Source: Zygnema cylindricum
Taxonomy: Eukaryota; Streptophyta; Zygnematophyceae; Zygnematales; Zygnemataceae
Direction of reading: 5' to 3'
DNA: 64,000 nt
Assembly (NCBI GenBank): GCA_037447655.1
Contig: JBBHKE010001539.1
Span: 1-64,000, forward strand
The notes under the pieces were generated by a model. The model searched no databases and was not told where the DNA came from. It worked only from the letters and a program-made list of their open reading frames with translations. This document shows positions 34,134 through 43,145 of this stretch, piece by piece. The position numbers were made by a program, and so were the translations under genes. Position 1 is the first letter of the stretch. Every line of letters begins with the position of its first letter.

Positions 34134-34466
34134 ATGTACGACTTACGGTACGGACAAAAATCAGTACCGCGCATTTGTTTCGTAAATGAAACAAATACCG
34201 CGCATGTATTTATTACGGCTACGATTAAAGCCGAATTTAATCGAACGGCCGGGATTAGCGCCGAGATCGCGGAGGAAGATTTCGGCGGTTTGTGGCCATC
34301 GCCACATCGGATGACGCGTGGCGAAATTCCGTTGGATTGTGGAATCTCCGGAGATTATGGCACCGAATCCGGATTTGACATGTGTCGACTTTTTGGCCAT
34401 GTCGTACAATATCCGTACATAAAGTACACCGGCAGCTGTACTTTTGCGTACGGAACTCAATTCTGA
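34134..34466 (+). other. Open frame of 110 codons within the E2 LTR
   Basis: The frame is complete in both LTR copies (second copy 39535-39867). A recognisably similar reading occurs in the E3 3' LTR at 63137-63382 (shared HRMTRG, LW.PPHR-type and IKYT strings). It matches no family I know. The antisense frame is open over the same stretch, so the openness may come from base composition. I do not call it a gene. Confidence 0.3.
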
Positions 34467-34767
34467 TTGGTTCCGTGCATCAGTAGATAGAGTCTGTGAG
34501 AGAGATAGGACTTAGAAAAATTAGAAGATAGGACCCTCTCTCCCAGAGAGCTTCTGTACAAAAGGTCAACTTTGACCCTCCATAACTTACTGCTCAGGGG
34601 AGCAAATTCAGAGATTCTTTTTGCTATCGACTCAGGGGAGTCTTGTCTTCACAGGGGTGAAGTTGGTCAGAGTTTTTGTCTGCCAGGGTGGCAGTTATTT
34701 TTGCTTAAACACAAAGGGGTCAGGATTATCCTAGAGGCTTCTTGGAAGCTGTCCACTCTGAGGACTT

Positions 34768-37700
34768 ATGGAGGTCTCAGAGTTTCAGGTTATGGGCCCA
34801 CCCTCTAGGGTACCAATATTTAATGGAACTGGCTTCATATACTGGGAAAGTATGATGATAGGAGCTCTATGCGAAAAAAGGTTTTGGGGGATAGTGAGTG
34901 GACGATTGGGGCGTCCATCAAGTCTTAGAATTCCTCCAGGGTTTAAAGGAAGCAGATTCACCAGGAAAGAGGATTCACCTTCAACGGAGGAAACAAAGGA
35001 AGGAGAGGTGGTGGACAAAGGAAAGGAGAAGGAGGCGACCACACCAATAGCAACTGGTTTAGCATTCATATCACCTATTCCGAGGAACGAGGAGAATGAT
35101 ACTGAAACCTGGGACTTCAACAATATGGCGGCAAAGCACTTCATCCTACGCCATCTCACTCAAGGACTTGCATGTCCTCATTTGCAGGTAGAGAGGGCAT
35201 CCGATCTTTGGATGGCTCTCATAGAGATGTACCGAAGTGGTACGATTCAGCAACAACAGTTGGCTGATCAGAAAGTTAAGGAGTATGTATACAAAGGGGG
35301 AAATATGTTGGATTTTTGCAATGAGCTTGCTACACTCTTCATGGAGCTAGAGAGTGCGGGTAAAGTTTTTAGTGAAAAAGAAAAAGTTAACTGTTTACTA
35401 ATGAAGTTACCTGATGAGTTCGAGAACATAGTCAACCGTGTGCAGGACTTGCCGGACTCAAGGTGGATATGGAACTCAGTGGTAGGGATGATTCTCGTTC
35501 GAGAGAATACGATTGAGATCCGAAGGGGAGGAAAGAGTGGCCAAGCCTTGGCAACAGCGACCGATTGGAGGAACAAGGATTCCCGGAAACCAGTCAGAAA
35601 CTATGGGGGTAGGGAGCGGGAAAAACAGGTTGGCGAGTTCGAACCAAGGGCTCCCAAAGGTTTATGTCATTTTTGTAAGAAACCTGGGCACTATATGGCA
35701 GAGTGCACCAAGCTAACCGAGCTTCGGTTAAAGGAGGGGCAGACCGGTGGTACCCCGAGAGGAAAGAAAAAGGCCCTTGTCACACAGGTACTTGAGGCGG
35801 AATCCGAGGACGAGGACGATGAGCTTCTTTTGGATGAGGAGTTGGAGGCGAAAACTGAGGTTGAAATTCCACGAAGGCAGAAATGTGCTTACGGTGGATT
35901 GAAAGGTGAAGCAGGCTGGATTATAGATTCAGGTGCCTCAATGCACATGTGTAAGGATAGACACCTGTTCACTAAGATAAGAAAGATTCCCACCGTAGAG
36001 ATAGAGTACGGGGATGGGAGGATAGTCACCACTACTCTTGTAGGATCGGTAGATCTGAAAGTGTTAGTTGAAGGAAAGACATCCATATTAACATTCTCCG
36101 ATGTATTGTTTATTCCGGAGCTGAACAAAAACCTTATCTCTACATCAGTATTAGATGATAAGGGTTTTTTCACTAGCACTAGGGAAGGAGTCTTTACTGC
36201 TAGTTTTGAGGAGGATGTCTATTTCATTGCTGAGAAAGGTAGCCATGGGATGTTTAGGCTGATCTTAAGTAATGAAACGAAGAAACTTTATTATGCTGGT
36301 GTTCATGATATTATGATGTGGCATAAGAGGCTTGGGCATGTGAATCTAGATAAGTTAAGAGAGATGAAAAAGATGGGAGTGGTGGAAGGGATTCAGTTCA
36401 GTGAGAGTGATGATATAAGTGATTGTAGTGGGTGTGCTCAAGGTAAAGCACACAGATTACCCTTTCCAAAAACAGCCACCTACAAGGGAGAAAAACTTCT
36501 AGATCTAGTACACACAGATATTTGGGGACCGGCTAGAGTGCCCTCACCGGGGGGGAAGAGATTTATGATGACTATAACTGATGATTGGTCTCGGTATTCC
36601 CGAGTATATTTTTTGAAAAACAAGTCAGAAGCTGAGGATTGTTTTAGACAATATAAAGCATGGAGCGAAAAACTCCATGAAACTCCAATCAAGAGAGTAA
36701 GGAGTGACAATGGTGGAGAGTATACTTCTAACCAGTTTGAGGATTTTTTGAGGGAAGATGGGGTTCAACACCAAAAGACAGTGCCAGAAAATCCTGAACA
36801 GAATGGGGTAGCTGAAAGGTTAAATAGAACACTAAGTGATAGTGCTAGAAGTATGTTGTCGGATAAGAAGATAGGAAAAAGGTTTTGGGCAGAAGCAATG
36901 AACTGTGCTAATTACCTCAAAAATAGAGTTCTTACTTCAGCTATAAAAGATCAAACACCTTATGAGAGATGGACAGGCCGGAAACCAGACTTATCTCATT
37001 TAAAGGTTTTCGGCAGTCAAGTATTCAGTCTAGATACTGATCGGTCCAATTGGAAGCTAGATCCTAAAGGAAAACCGGGATACTTATTAGGATATGATGA
37101 GGATGTTAAAGGATATAGAGTTTATGATCTAAAAAGAGAAGATATAATCTTAGTAAAGCATCTAGTAGTTATGGATGAAGGAAAGTCTGTGGATCCCTTC
37201 AAATATACAAAGTCAGTAAAAATCAGATTTGAGTCAGAAAATTCTGATGACTTTGAGTTTCCTAACTATCCAGGTTTTAGAGACGATGACATTCTTGCAG
37301 GAACAAATCAGACCGAAAAGGACTCGGCTGTGGAAACTCCAGTGACAACTCTACTCGAAGCGGAAGACGTGGTGGAAATTGATTCGGAATCAAGGGATAG
37401 GGGAGAAGCCGAGTTTGTTCGAAAGAATCCACGAGAACCATCTATTCCGGCCTCAGATTTTGAGGGAGGGAGGAGAAGTAGCAAAAGACTGCAAGAAAAA
37501 CAGGTTAATAACAAGGTAACTAAACTATCTCATCAAGATGAACCTCAAACTTATCGAGAGGCGATGACTTGTCCAGAAAGAAACCGGTGGAAGACAGCCA
37601 TCAATGAGGAGATGGCTTCAATCATGGCAGCCGATACTTGGGAGCTGGTGGACTGTCCACCTAACCGAAAACCAATCGGTTGTAAGTGGGTTTTCAAACT

Positions 37701-39126
37701 GAAACTGAACCCAGATAACACAATCGAGCGCTACAAGGCCAGATTAGTGGCAAAGGGATTTACACAAAAGGAAGGAATTGACTACGAGGAAACCTTTGCC
37801 CCGGTGGTCAGATTTCCCTCCGTCCGCATACTTCTCAGTTTAGCAGCGGCGGAAGACATGGAAGTGCACCAGATCGACATCAAAACAACCTTTTTGCATG
37901 GAGAATTAGAAGAGGAGATCTTCATGCGACAACCCGAAGGGTTTGTGGAAGAAGGAGAGGAGAGTAAGGTATGCCGGCTGATTAAATCTCTTTATGGTTT
38001 GAAACAGGCGCCCCGACAGTGGAATAAGAAGCTTGATGAGTTTCTTACCGGTCTAGGATATATTCGGATCAGCTCAGATCACTCAATCTATGTTTTCGAA
38101 GATGAGGAAGGTTTTATATTTATTGCAATTTATGTTGATGATTTGCTTGTTTTAAGTAAATCAATGGAAAAAATTAATAAACTGAAAACCGATCTTAAGG
38201 GGAGATTTGAAATGAAGGATATGGGGGAAGCAAAATATATTTTGGGAATTCAAGTAGAGAGAGACCGAAAAAGAAAAATTATAAGATTGACTCAAAAGGA
38301 AGCAATAAGAAACATGCTTGAAAAATTTCAAATGGATAAAGCTAATAGTTGCACAACTCCAATGGAATTGAAGAAGGGAAGTGAGGGGAGTGAGGAAGAA
38401 GGAGTCATAGTCTTAGACGAGGAATTATCTCCTGAAGAACAGAAGTTCATGCAGACTATTCCTTACAGGCAAGTAGTGGGAAGTCTAATCTATTTTATGA
38501 ATTGTACCCGGCCGGATTTAGCTGCAGCTGTAGGAGTGCTGAGTAGAAGTCTAAATGCTCCCACTAAGAAGGATTGGGAGGCAGCTAAGAGAGTCCTTAG
38601 ATACTTGGTAGGAACTAGAGATCTATGGTTGCATTTGGGTGGGGAGAATACTGACATCACTACTTGGAGTGATGCCAGTTATGGTGATGCTCCGATGATG
38701 AGATGTACTTCTGGATATGTATTATATGTGGGTGATGGGGCTTGCTGTTGGAGTAGCAAACAGCAAAAGGTTATTGCTCAGTCCACCATGGAGGCTGAGT
38801 ATATGGCCTCTTGCTCTGCTGTAAAAGAATTGATGTGGGTCAAGTCTTTGCTTGGTGAGCTTGGTCACCTTAAGAGTGGTGTGCAGAAAATATTTTGTGA
38901 TAATCAGGCAGCAATCGCTATTTCTGCCAATCCTAAACACCATTTTAAAGCCAAACACATGGACATCAGACTCAGCTTTGTTAGAGAGAAAGTAGAAAAC
39001 AAAATAATCAGTTTAGAGTACAGACCAGATAGTGAGATGGTAGCAGATATGATGACCAAACCTGTGCCTTCCCCTAAGCTAATTTTTTGCAGGGAGAAGT
39101 GTGGTCTGAAATTAAAGATTGACTAG
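34768..39126 (+). CDS. E2 gag-pol polyprotein, Ty1/copia type
   Basis: One frame of 1452 codons codes for the proteins of virus-like particle formation, reverse transcription and integration. In order: Gag (1-290); CCHC zinc knuckle CHFCKKPGHYMAEC near 300; aspartic protease DSGAS near 387; integrase zinc finger HKRLGH...CSGC near 518-556 and core with HTDIWGP near 582, SDNGGEY near 646 and NGVAE near 680; reverse transcriptase with DIKTTFLHG near 1037 and YVDDLL near 1122; RNase H with WSDASYGD near 1300 and MEAEYMA near 1341; end DMMTKPVPSPKL. The order integrase before reverse transcriptase defines Ty1/copia. All catalytic motifs are present. The ATG lies in the 5' LTR, 20 bp from its end. 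Gag and Pol share one frame with no frameshift or stop, so the Gag excess must come from another mechanism. Confidence 0.95.
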   Translation: MEVSEFQVMGPPSRVPIFNGTGFIYWESMMIGALCEKRFWGIVSGRLGRPSSLRIPPGFKGSRFTRKEDSPSTEETKEGEVVDKGKEKEATTPIATGLAFISPIPRNEENDTETWDFNNMAAKHFILRHLTQGLACPHLQVERASDLWMALIEMYRSGTIQQQQLADQKVKEYVYKGGNMLDFCNELATLFMELESAGKVFSEKEKVNCLLMKLPDEFENIVNRVQDLPDSRWIWNSVVGMILVRENTIEIRRGGKSGQALATATDWRNKDSRKPVRNYGGREREKQVGEFEPRAPKGLCHFCKKPGHYMAECTKLTELRLKEGQTGGTPRGKKKALVTQVLEAESEDEDDELLLDEELEAKTEVEIPRRQKCAYGGLKGEAGWIIDSGASMHMCKDRHLFTKIRKIPTVEIEYGDGRIVTTTLVGSVDLKVLVEGKTSILTFSDVLFIPELNKNLISTSVLDDKGFFTSTREGVFTASFEEDVYFIAEKGSHGMFRLILSNETKKLYYAGVHDIMMWHKRLGHVNLDKLREMKKMGVVEGIQFSESDDISDCSGCAQGKAHRLPFPKTATYKGEKLLDLVHTDIWGPARVPSPGGKRFMMTITDDWSRYSRVYFLKNKSEAEDCFRQYKAWSEKLHETPIKRVRSDNGGEYTSNQFEDFLREDGVQHQKTVPENPEQNGVAERLNRTLSDSARSMLSDKKIGKRFWAEAMNCANYLKNRVLTSAIKDQTPYERWTGRKPDLSHLKVFGSQVFSLDTDRSNWKLDPKGKPGYLLGYDEDVKGYRVYDLKREDIILVKHLVVMDEGKSVDPFKYTKSVKIRFESENSDDFEFPNYPGFRDDDILAGTNQTEKDSAVETPVTTLLEAEDVVEIDSESRDRGEAEFVRKNPREPSIPASDFEGGRRSSKRLQEKQVNNKVTKLSHQDEPQTYREAMTCPERNRWKTAINEEMASIMAADTWELVDCPPNRKPIGCKWVFKLKLNPDNTIERYKARLVAKGFTQKEGIDYEETFAPVVRFPSVRILLSLAAAEDMEVHQIDIKTTFLHGELEEEIFMRQPEGFVEEGEESKVCRLIKSLYGLKQAPRQWNKKLDEFLTGLGYIRISSDHSIYVFEDEEGFIFIAIYVDDLLVLSKSMEKINKLKTDLKGRFEMKDMGEAKYILGIQVERDRKRKIIRLTQKEAIRNMLEKFQMDKANSCTTPMELKKGSEGSEEEGVIVLDEELSPEEQKFMQTIPYRQVVGSLIYFMNCTRPDLAAAVGVLSRSLNAPTKKDWEAAKRVLRYLVGTRDLWLHLGGENTDITTWSDASYGDAPMMRCTSGYVLYVGDGACCWSSKQQKVIAQSTMEAEYMASCSAVKELMWVKSLLGELGHLKSGVQKIFCDNQAAIAISANPKHHFKAKHMDIRLSFVREKVENKIISLEYRPDSEMVADMMTKPVPSPKLIFCREKCGLKLKID
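34788..34800 (+). other. E2 primer-binding site, half-tRNA type
   Basis: ggttatgggccca directly after the LTR, identical to that of E1 and complementary to the initiator tRNA-Met anticodon region. It is also codons 7-11 of gag-pol. Confidence 0.87.
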
Positions 39127-39139
39127 AAAATAACGGGAG

Positions 39140-40188
39140 TGTAGAAACTAATGGTTTTATTAGTATTTTCTAGGTCTGAAAAGAAATATAGAAGTCGAGG
39201 CAGTCTATCTCTAACTTCTCTCTCCAACTCTCAAACTTGTCGCAGTCACTGAGAAATTGGAGAGGAAGCTAGAGCCATGGCTACCTTGGCTATCCTGAGG
39301 TTTACGGGAATTTTATATTAGGGTTTATATATTTAATTAAAATGTATGTGCCGGCGGCAGGATTTGATCCATGTACCTACCGGCCGACAGATAGAATATA
39401 GCCGGTAGCCTTAACCGTTAAGTCTAGCAGTAGTGTTACATAGCATATAGTTTGATAATTATTTAGATATGTATATTAGCGATAAACCATTTAACTGAAA
39501 TGAATTACGGGATACATAGATCCAGTAATATATAATGTACGACTTACGGTACGGACAAAAATCAGTACCGCGCATTTGTTTCGTAAATGAAACAAATACC
39601 GCGCATGTATTTATTACGGCTACGATTAAAGCCGAATTTAATCGGACGGCCGGGATTAGCGCCGAGATCGCGGAGGAAGATTTCGGCGGTTTGTGGCCAT
39701 CGCCACATCGGATGACGCGTGGCGAAATTCCGTTGGATTGTGGAATCTCCGGAGATTATGGCACCGAATCCGGATTTGACATGTGTCGACTTTTTGGCCA
39801 TGTCGTACAATATCCGTACATAAAGTACACCGGCAGCTGTACTTTTGCGTACGGAACTCAATTCTGATTGGTTCCGTACATCAGAAGATAGAGTCTGTGA
39901 GAGAGATAGGACTTAGAAAAATTAGAAGATAGGACCCTCTCTCCCAGAGAGCTTCTGTACAAAAGGTCAACTTTGACCCTCCATAACTTACTGCTCAGGG
40001 GAGCAAATTCAGAGATTCTTTTTGCTATCGACTCAGGGGAGTCTTGTCTTCACAGGGGTGAAGTTGGTCAGAGTTTTTGTCTGCCAGGGTGGCAGTTATT
40101 TTTGCTTAAACACAAAGGGGTCAGGATTATCCTAGAGGCTTCTTGGAAGCTGTCCACTCTGAGGACTTATGGAGGTCTCAGAGTTTCA
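39140..40188 (+). repeat. E2 3' LTR
   Basis: Same length as the 5' LTR. Visible differences: ataagg/attagg, cgaacgg/cggacgg, gtgcat/gtacat and cagtag/cagaag. Confidence 0.95.
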
Positions 40189-41207
40189 CGGAACGTCTTA
40201 TTTGGACATGTGTACTCTATATGCGACAGGCGCATTTATTGCAAACAACGCATATCCAGTACGGAAAAGATTTGGAAGGTACGGATTAATTTTGGCAGTG
40301 GTTCGAGCTACACGTGGAGGGTGGACGACGTCCGCCGATATTTTCAAGGGATCGCATTATTTTTAATGACGTATTATTAGGTGGACCGTACATATGCGAT
40401 GTCGGTTCATTACGAGGATTTATCTGCAAGTGACTAAGCGAGTTGTTGCTTATGACGCGTATTTTGCGGACGCGTCCGTGTACATATTTGAAACAACATT
40501 GTTTTGTCGTATGTGTAAGAATAATTTAGTATTGATTATGAAAGTTTTTATTTAGATGATCATTTAGGGTTTCGGCAGTTTAATTTGTGTGTTGTCGTAC
40601 TTGCAGACAAGTGTATGCACATGATTGGTTGACTTTCAGGTGTACACTTACAGTTAGGATTATTTGTTGTAATAGGTTCTCATGGTTTAATACTACTTAG
40701 TGGAAGTTACGTTGGTTAATTTGACACGTAGCGATTTGTTGACAGCTCGCAAGTGTATATATAGATTTGAGCTTCATTAGGAAATTCATCAATGCTGGTT
40801 AGAAAAGTAGGGACCAAAGATGTAGTAATTTAGGGTTGTCGATTAGGTCATGCACTTTGAATGATATAATGATTATTTGATTATACTTTGATTATACTTT
40901 TGTTCATCTGTGATGCATTTGTTTGTTATTATTTATTTATGTTATTTTATATATGTTTGATATGCATTGTTTATGCATGTGTCATAAGGTTTGTTTATGT
41001 CGATTATTCCATCAAACCTTAGATGTTGTCATAGGGTTTATTTATGTTGATTATTCCATGAAACCCTAAATGTTGTTTGTTGCGTCGGTGTACGCATATG
41101 GAGGATGCATTTCAAATGATTGTTCATTGGCCTAGCTTGCTTAGATTCTTGCATGATAGTTTGGGTTGCTTCTGCGGTCTATTTTAGACCAAAGAACAAC
41201 AAAAGGT

Positions 41208-41619
41208 ACAGTAAAGTACATGTTGGATACTTTGTCGTAAGACAGGAGAGTCTTGTAGTACGGTTACTAGAATTAGTGTGACCAGTAGATACTCACTGTG
41301 AGTACATAGTTTAGGACTTAGCCAATTTTGTAGTATCCAGTTTTGGGAATATGATTTTCTAAGGGCAGTTTTAGGGAAACTTTCAGACATCATATCTTAT
41401 GGTTTACAGGGTCATTTGGGCTACAATTTTGGGAATTGCCAGTTTAATGTGTTTTGTATCATTGTAATAAATTTGAGGCAAATTGGTTTTTTGAGTCATA
41501 TTTTGTGTTTAATCAAAGTTGGCCGTTGAGAAGGTGTTTTGATAGCTTCTGCTTTTTTTAATGCCTACTTCCACTACTACAGCTGGTTCTCCTCCTCCAA
41601 TGGTGGTTGAAGAACAACA
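41208..41619 (+). repeat. E5 5' LTR, piece 3
   Basis: Aligns with 48925-49343 (gtactttgtcgtaag, tttgggaatatgattttt, gggaattg). It ends gaagaacaaca and contains the E5 gag ATG at 41562. Confidence 0.88.
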
Positions 41620-42179
41620 ATTTATGGGCCTTTCGTCAAGAATTCTTATCTTCAATGGCCAAAAGTATGCATACAGGGCGGCGATGGTTGAATCGTCGTT
41701 TGAAACTTTTGACTTATTGGGGGTCTTGATGGCTCCCTAGATGAAACAAATCTTAAGCTTGTACTCAGAGGAGGAGAGGTGTAAATACAGACGTCGAGCG
41801 ATGCTGGCTATGGAGAAATACCAAGCCATAAATCTACAATCGGCTTTGTTTTGAAGATTGGAGATGGAACTTGCTGATAAAGTAGCAAATTACAGAAGGT
41901 TACGGCTCAATCCACAATGGAGTCAGAATATATGGTAGCAGCTTCCACCCTCAAAGAGCTCTTATGGGTCATATCCATTTTACAAGAACTTGGGTATATG
42001 CAAACAAGTTCTCAAGCTATTTGGGGTGACAACCAGGCAGCCATTGCAATTGCCTCTAACCCCGACCATCACTTTAAGAGCAAACATATGGATGGTAAAC
42101 TTCACTTTGTCAAAGAAAAAGTACTTGCAAAAGGCATTAAATTGTGTTATTTACTGGACGAGAAAACGGTGGTTGAAAT
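41562..42179 (+). pseudogene. E5 gag start joined to RNase H end (deleted pol)
   Basis: An LTR-encoded start (MPTSTTTAGSPPP) reads into gag (FMGLSS...IFNGQKYAYR) like E4 gag, then hits a stop near 41740. After a short unalignable stretch the sequence resumes at about 41826 as RNase H (ESEYMVAAS, GDNQAAIAIASNP, SKHMD...LHFVKEKV). Protease, integrase and reverse transcriptase are gone. E4 interrupts the last part. The primer site reads atttatgggcc, mutated at its first two bases relative to E1 and E2. Confidence 0.8.
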
Positions 42180-43145
42180 TGTTGGTTTCAAAGCTTTATC
42201 CTCAGAAAATAAGGCTGTGAGGGGAGGTTTATAACTTAGAATGTTTTTGGGTCTTTGATGTTGTAATACTTACCTTGTATAGTGTGACATTGGATGAGTA
42301 ACTGTGGAGTGTAGTGTACGGTCTGATGGACACGCGTCAGTATGAGGGACAATACAGAAAAGGCGGAATGAATCTTGACCCATGTAACACATCGAACGAA
42401 GTCAAACCGGCGCATCACACTAAGGAAAAGGAATATCGGACATCTGGGAAAACAAGTGTGAAGAATAAATACAGGACGTCGATTTGAACTGAACTAACGG
42501 TTACGATTTGAGTGTGGACCATAGGTGACGAAGTACTCCGTAAGCACTCCAAATATTCATACAAGATTAACCACAGCCAGTTGGACTTATTTGACTACAG
42601 CTAACTAAGCAACAACATTGTGTGTACAGCGCCAAATGAAGAAAACCTGAACAAACGGTTTCTCGAGTTTAGTGAATTTAAATTTAGTGTGATATTGCTT
42701 AATTTAGGTTAGTGGCAAACAGGACTTTTTGGAAGTACATTAGGTACTCTGTCGTACTATAGTACAATACGACTATTCAGATACTACAATCTGATTGGTC
42801 AAAAGGATCACTAGATAGACACTCAGTGTATAAAAGTTTAGGACTTAGAAATATTTAGTTAACCAGTTTTGAGATAATGCAAATCTGAATGCAGTTTTTG
42901 TGAAACTTGCAGTTGTCATATCTTATGGTTTACTGGTTCAATTGTGCTGTAATTTTGGGAGTTGACAGTGTGTATGTTGGTGATATTCCATGCTCGATTT
43001 GGTATAATTTGTACATGTGGATCAGGTTTTATATTGAGTGAACTATTAGTGTTTGATTGGTTTCTAGGTTAGCTTCTGTGTAAGTTATGTCTACTTCTAC
43101 TACTACTGCTGCAGCTCCACCTGTACCGGTAGTCATAAAACAACA
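42180..43145 (+). repeat. E4 5' LTR
   Basis: Contains a TATA candidate tataaaag at 42829 and the gag ATG at 43087, 59 bp before its end. Confidence 0.9.
42829..42836 (+). promoter_or_regulatory. Candidate TATA box of the E4 LTR
   Basis: tataaaag, kept in the 3' LTR at 47922. The nearby tttaggacttag is shared with the E5 LTRs. Confidence 0.4.

Larger units (their letters stand above)
33739..34787 (+). repeat. E2 5' LTR
   Basis: 1049 bp with TG...CA ends. It holds the antisense tRNA-like block (33945-34027), a 110-codon open frame (34134-34466) and the gag ATG at 34768. Confidence 0.95.
33739..40188 (+). mobile_element. Copia element E2, structurally intact
   Basis: LTRs 33739-34787 and 39140-40188 are both 1049 bp, begin TGTAGAAAC and end TTTCA. 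The target duplication is cggaa (33734-33738 and 40189-40193). The polypurine tract aaaataacgggag lies at 39127-39139. By eye the LTRs differ at only four sites. One uninterrupted gag-pol fills the interior. Of the elements here it is the youngest and the only one with full coding capacity. Confidence 0.96.
33454..41202 (+). mobile_element. Solo LTR X (about 1.29 kb), split by E2
   Basis: Starts TGTTGTTTTTGG (33454) and ends AAGAACAACA (41202), so its termini form a 7-bp inverted repeat. The 5-bp duplication aaagg is at 33449-33453 and 41203-41207. The two parts are 33454-33738 and 40194-41202, joined across the E2 duplication cggaa. There is no coding region, polypurine tract or second LTR, as expected for a solo LTR left by recombination. 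The part at 40980-41080 repeats a 50-bp unit (ccatcaaaccttagatgttg / ccatgaaaccctaaatgttg). Confidence 0.8.
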
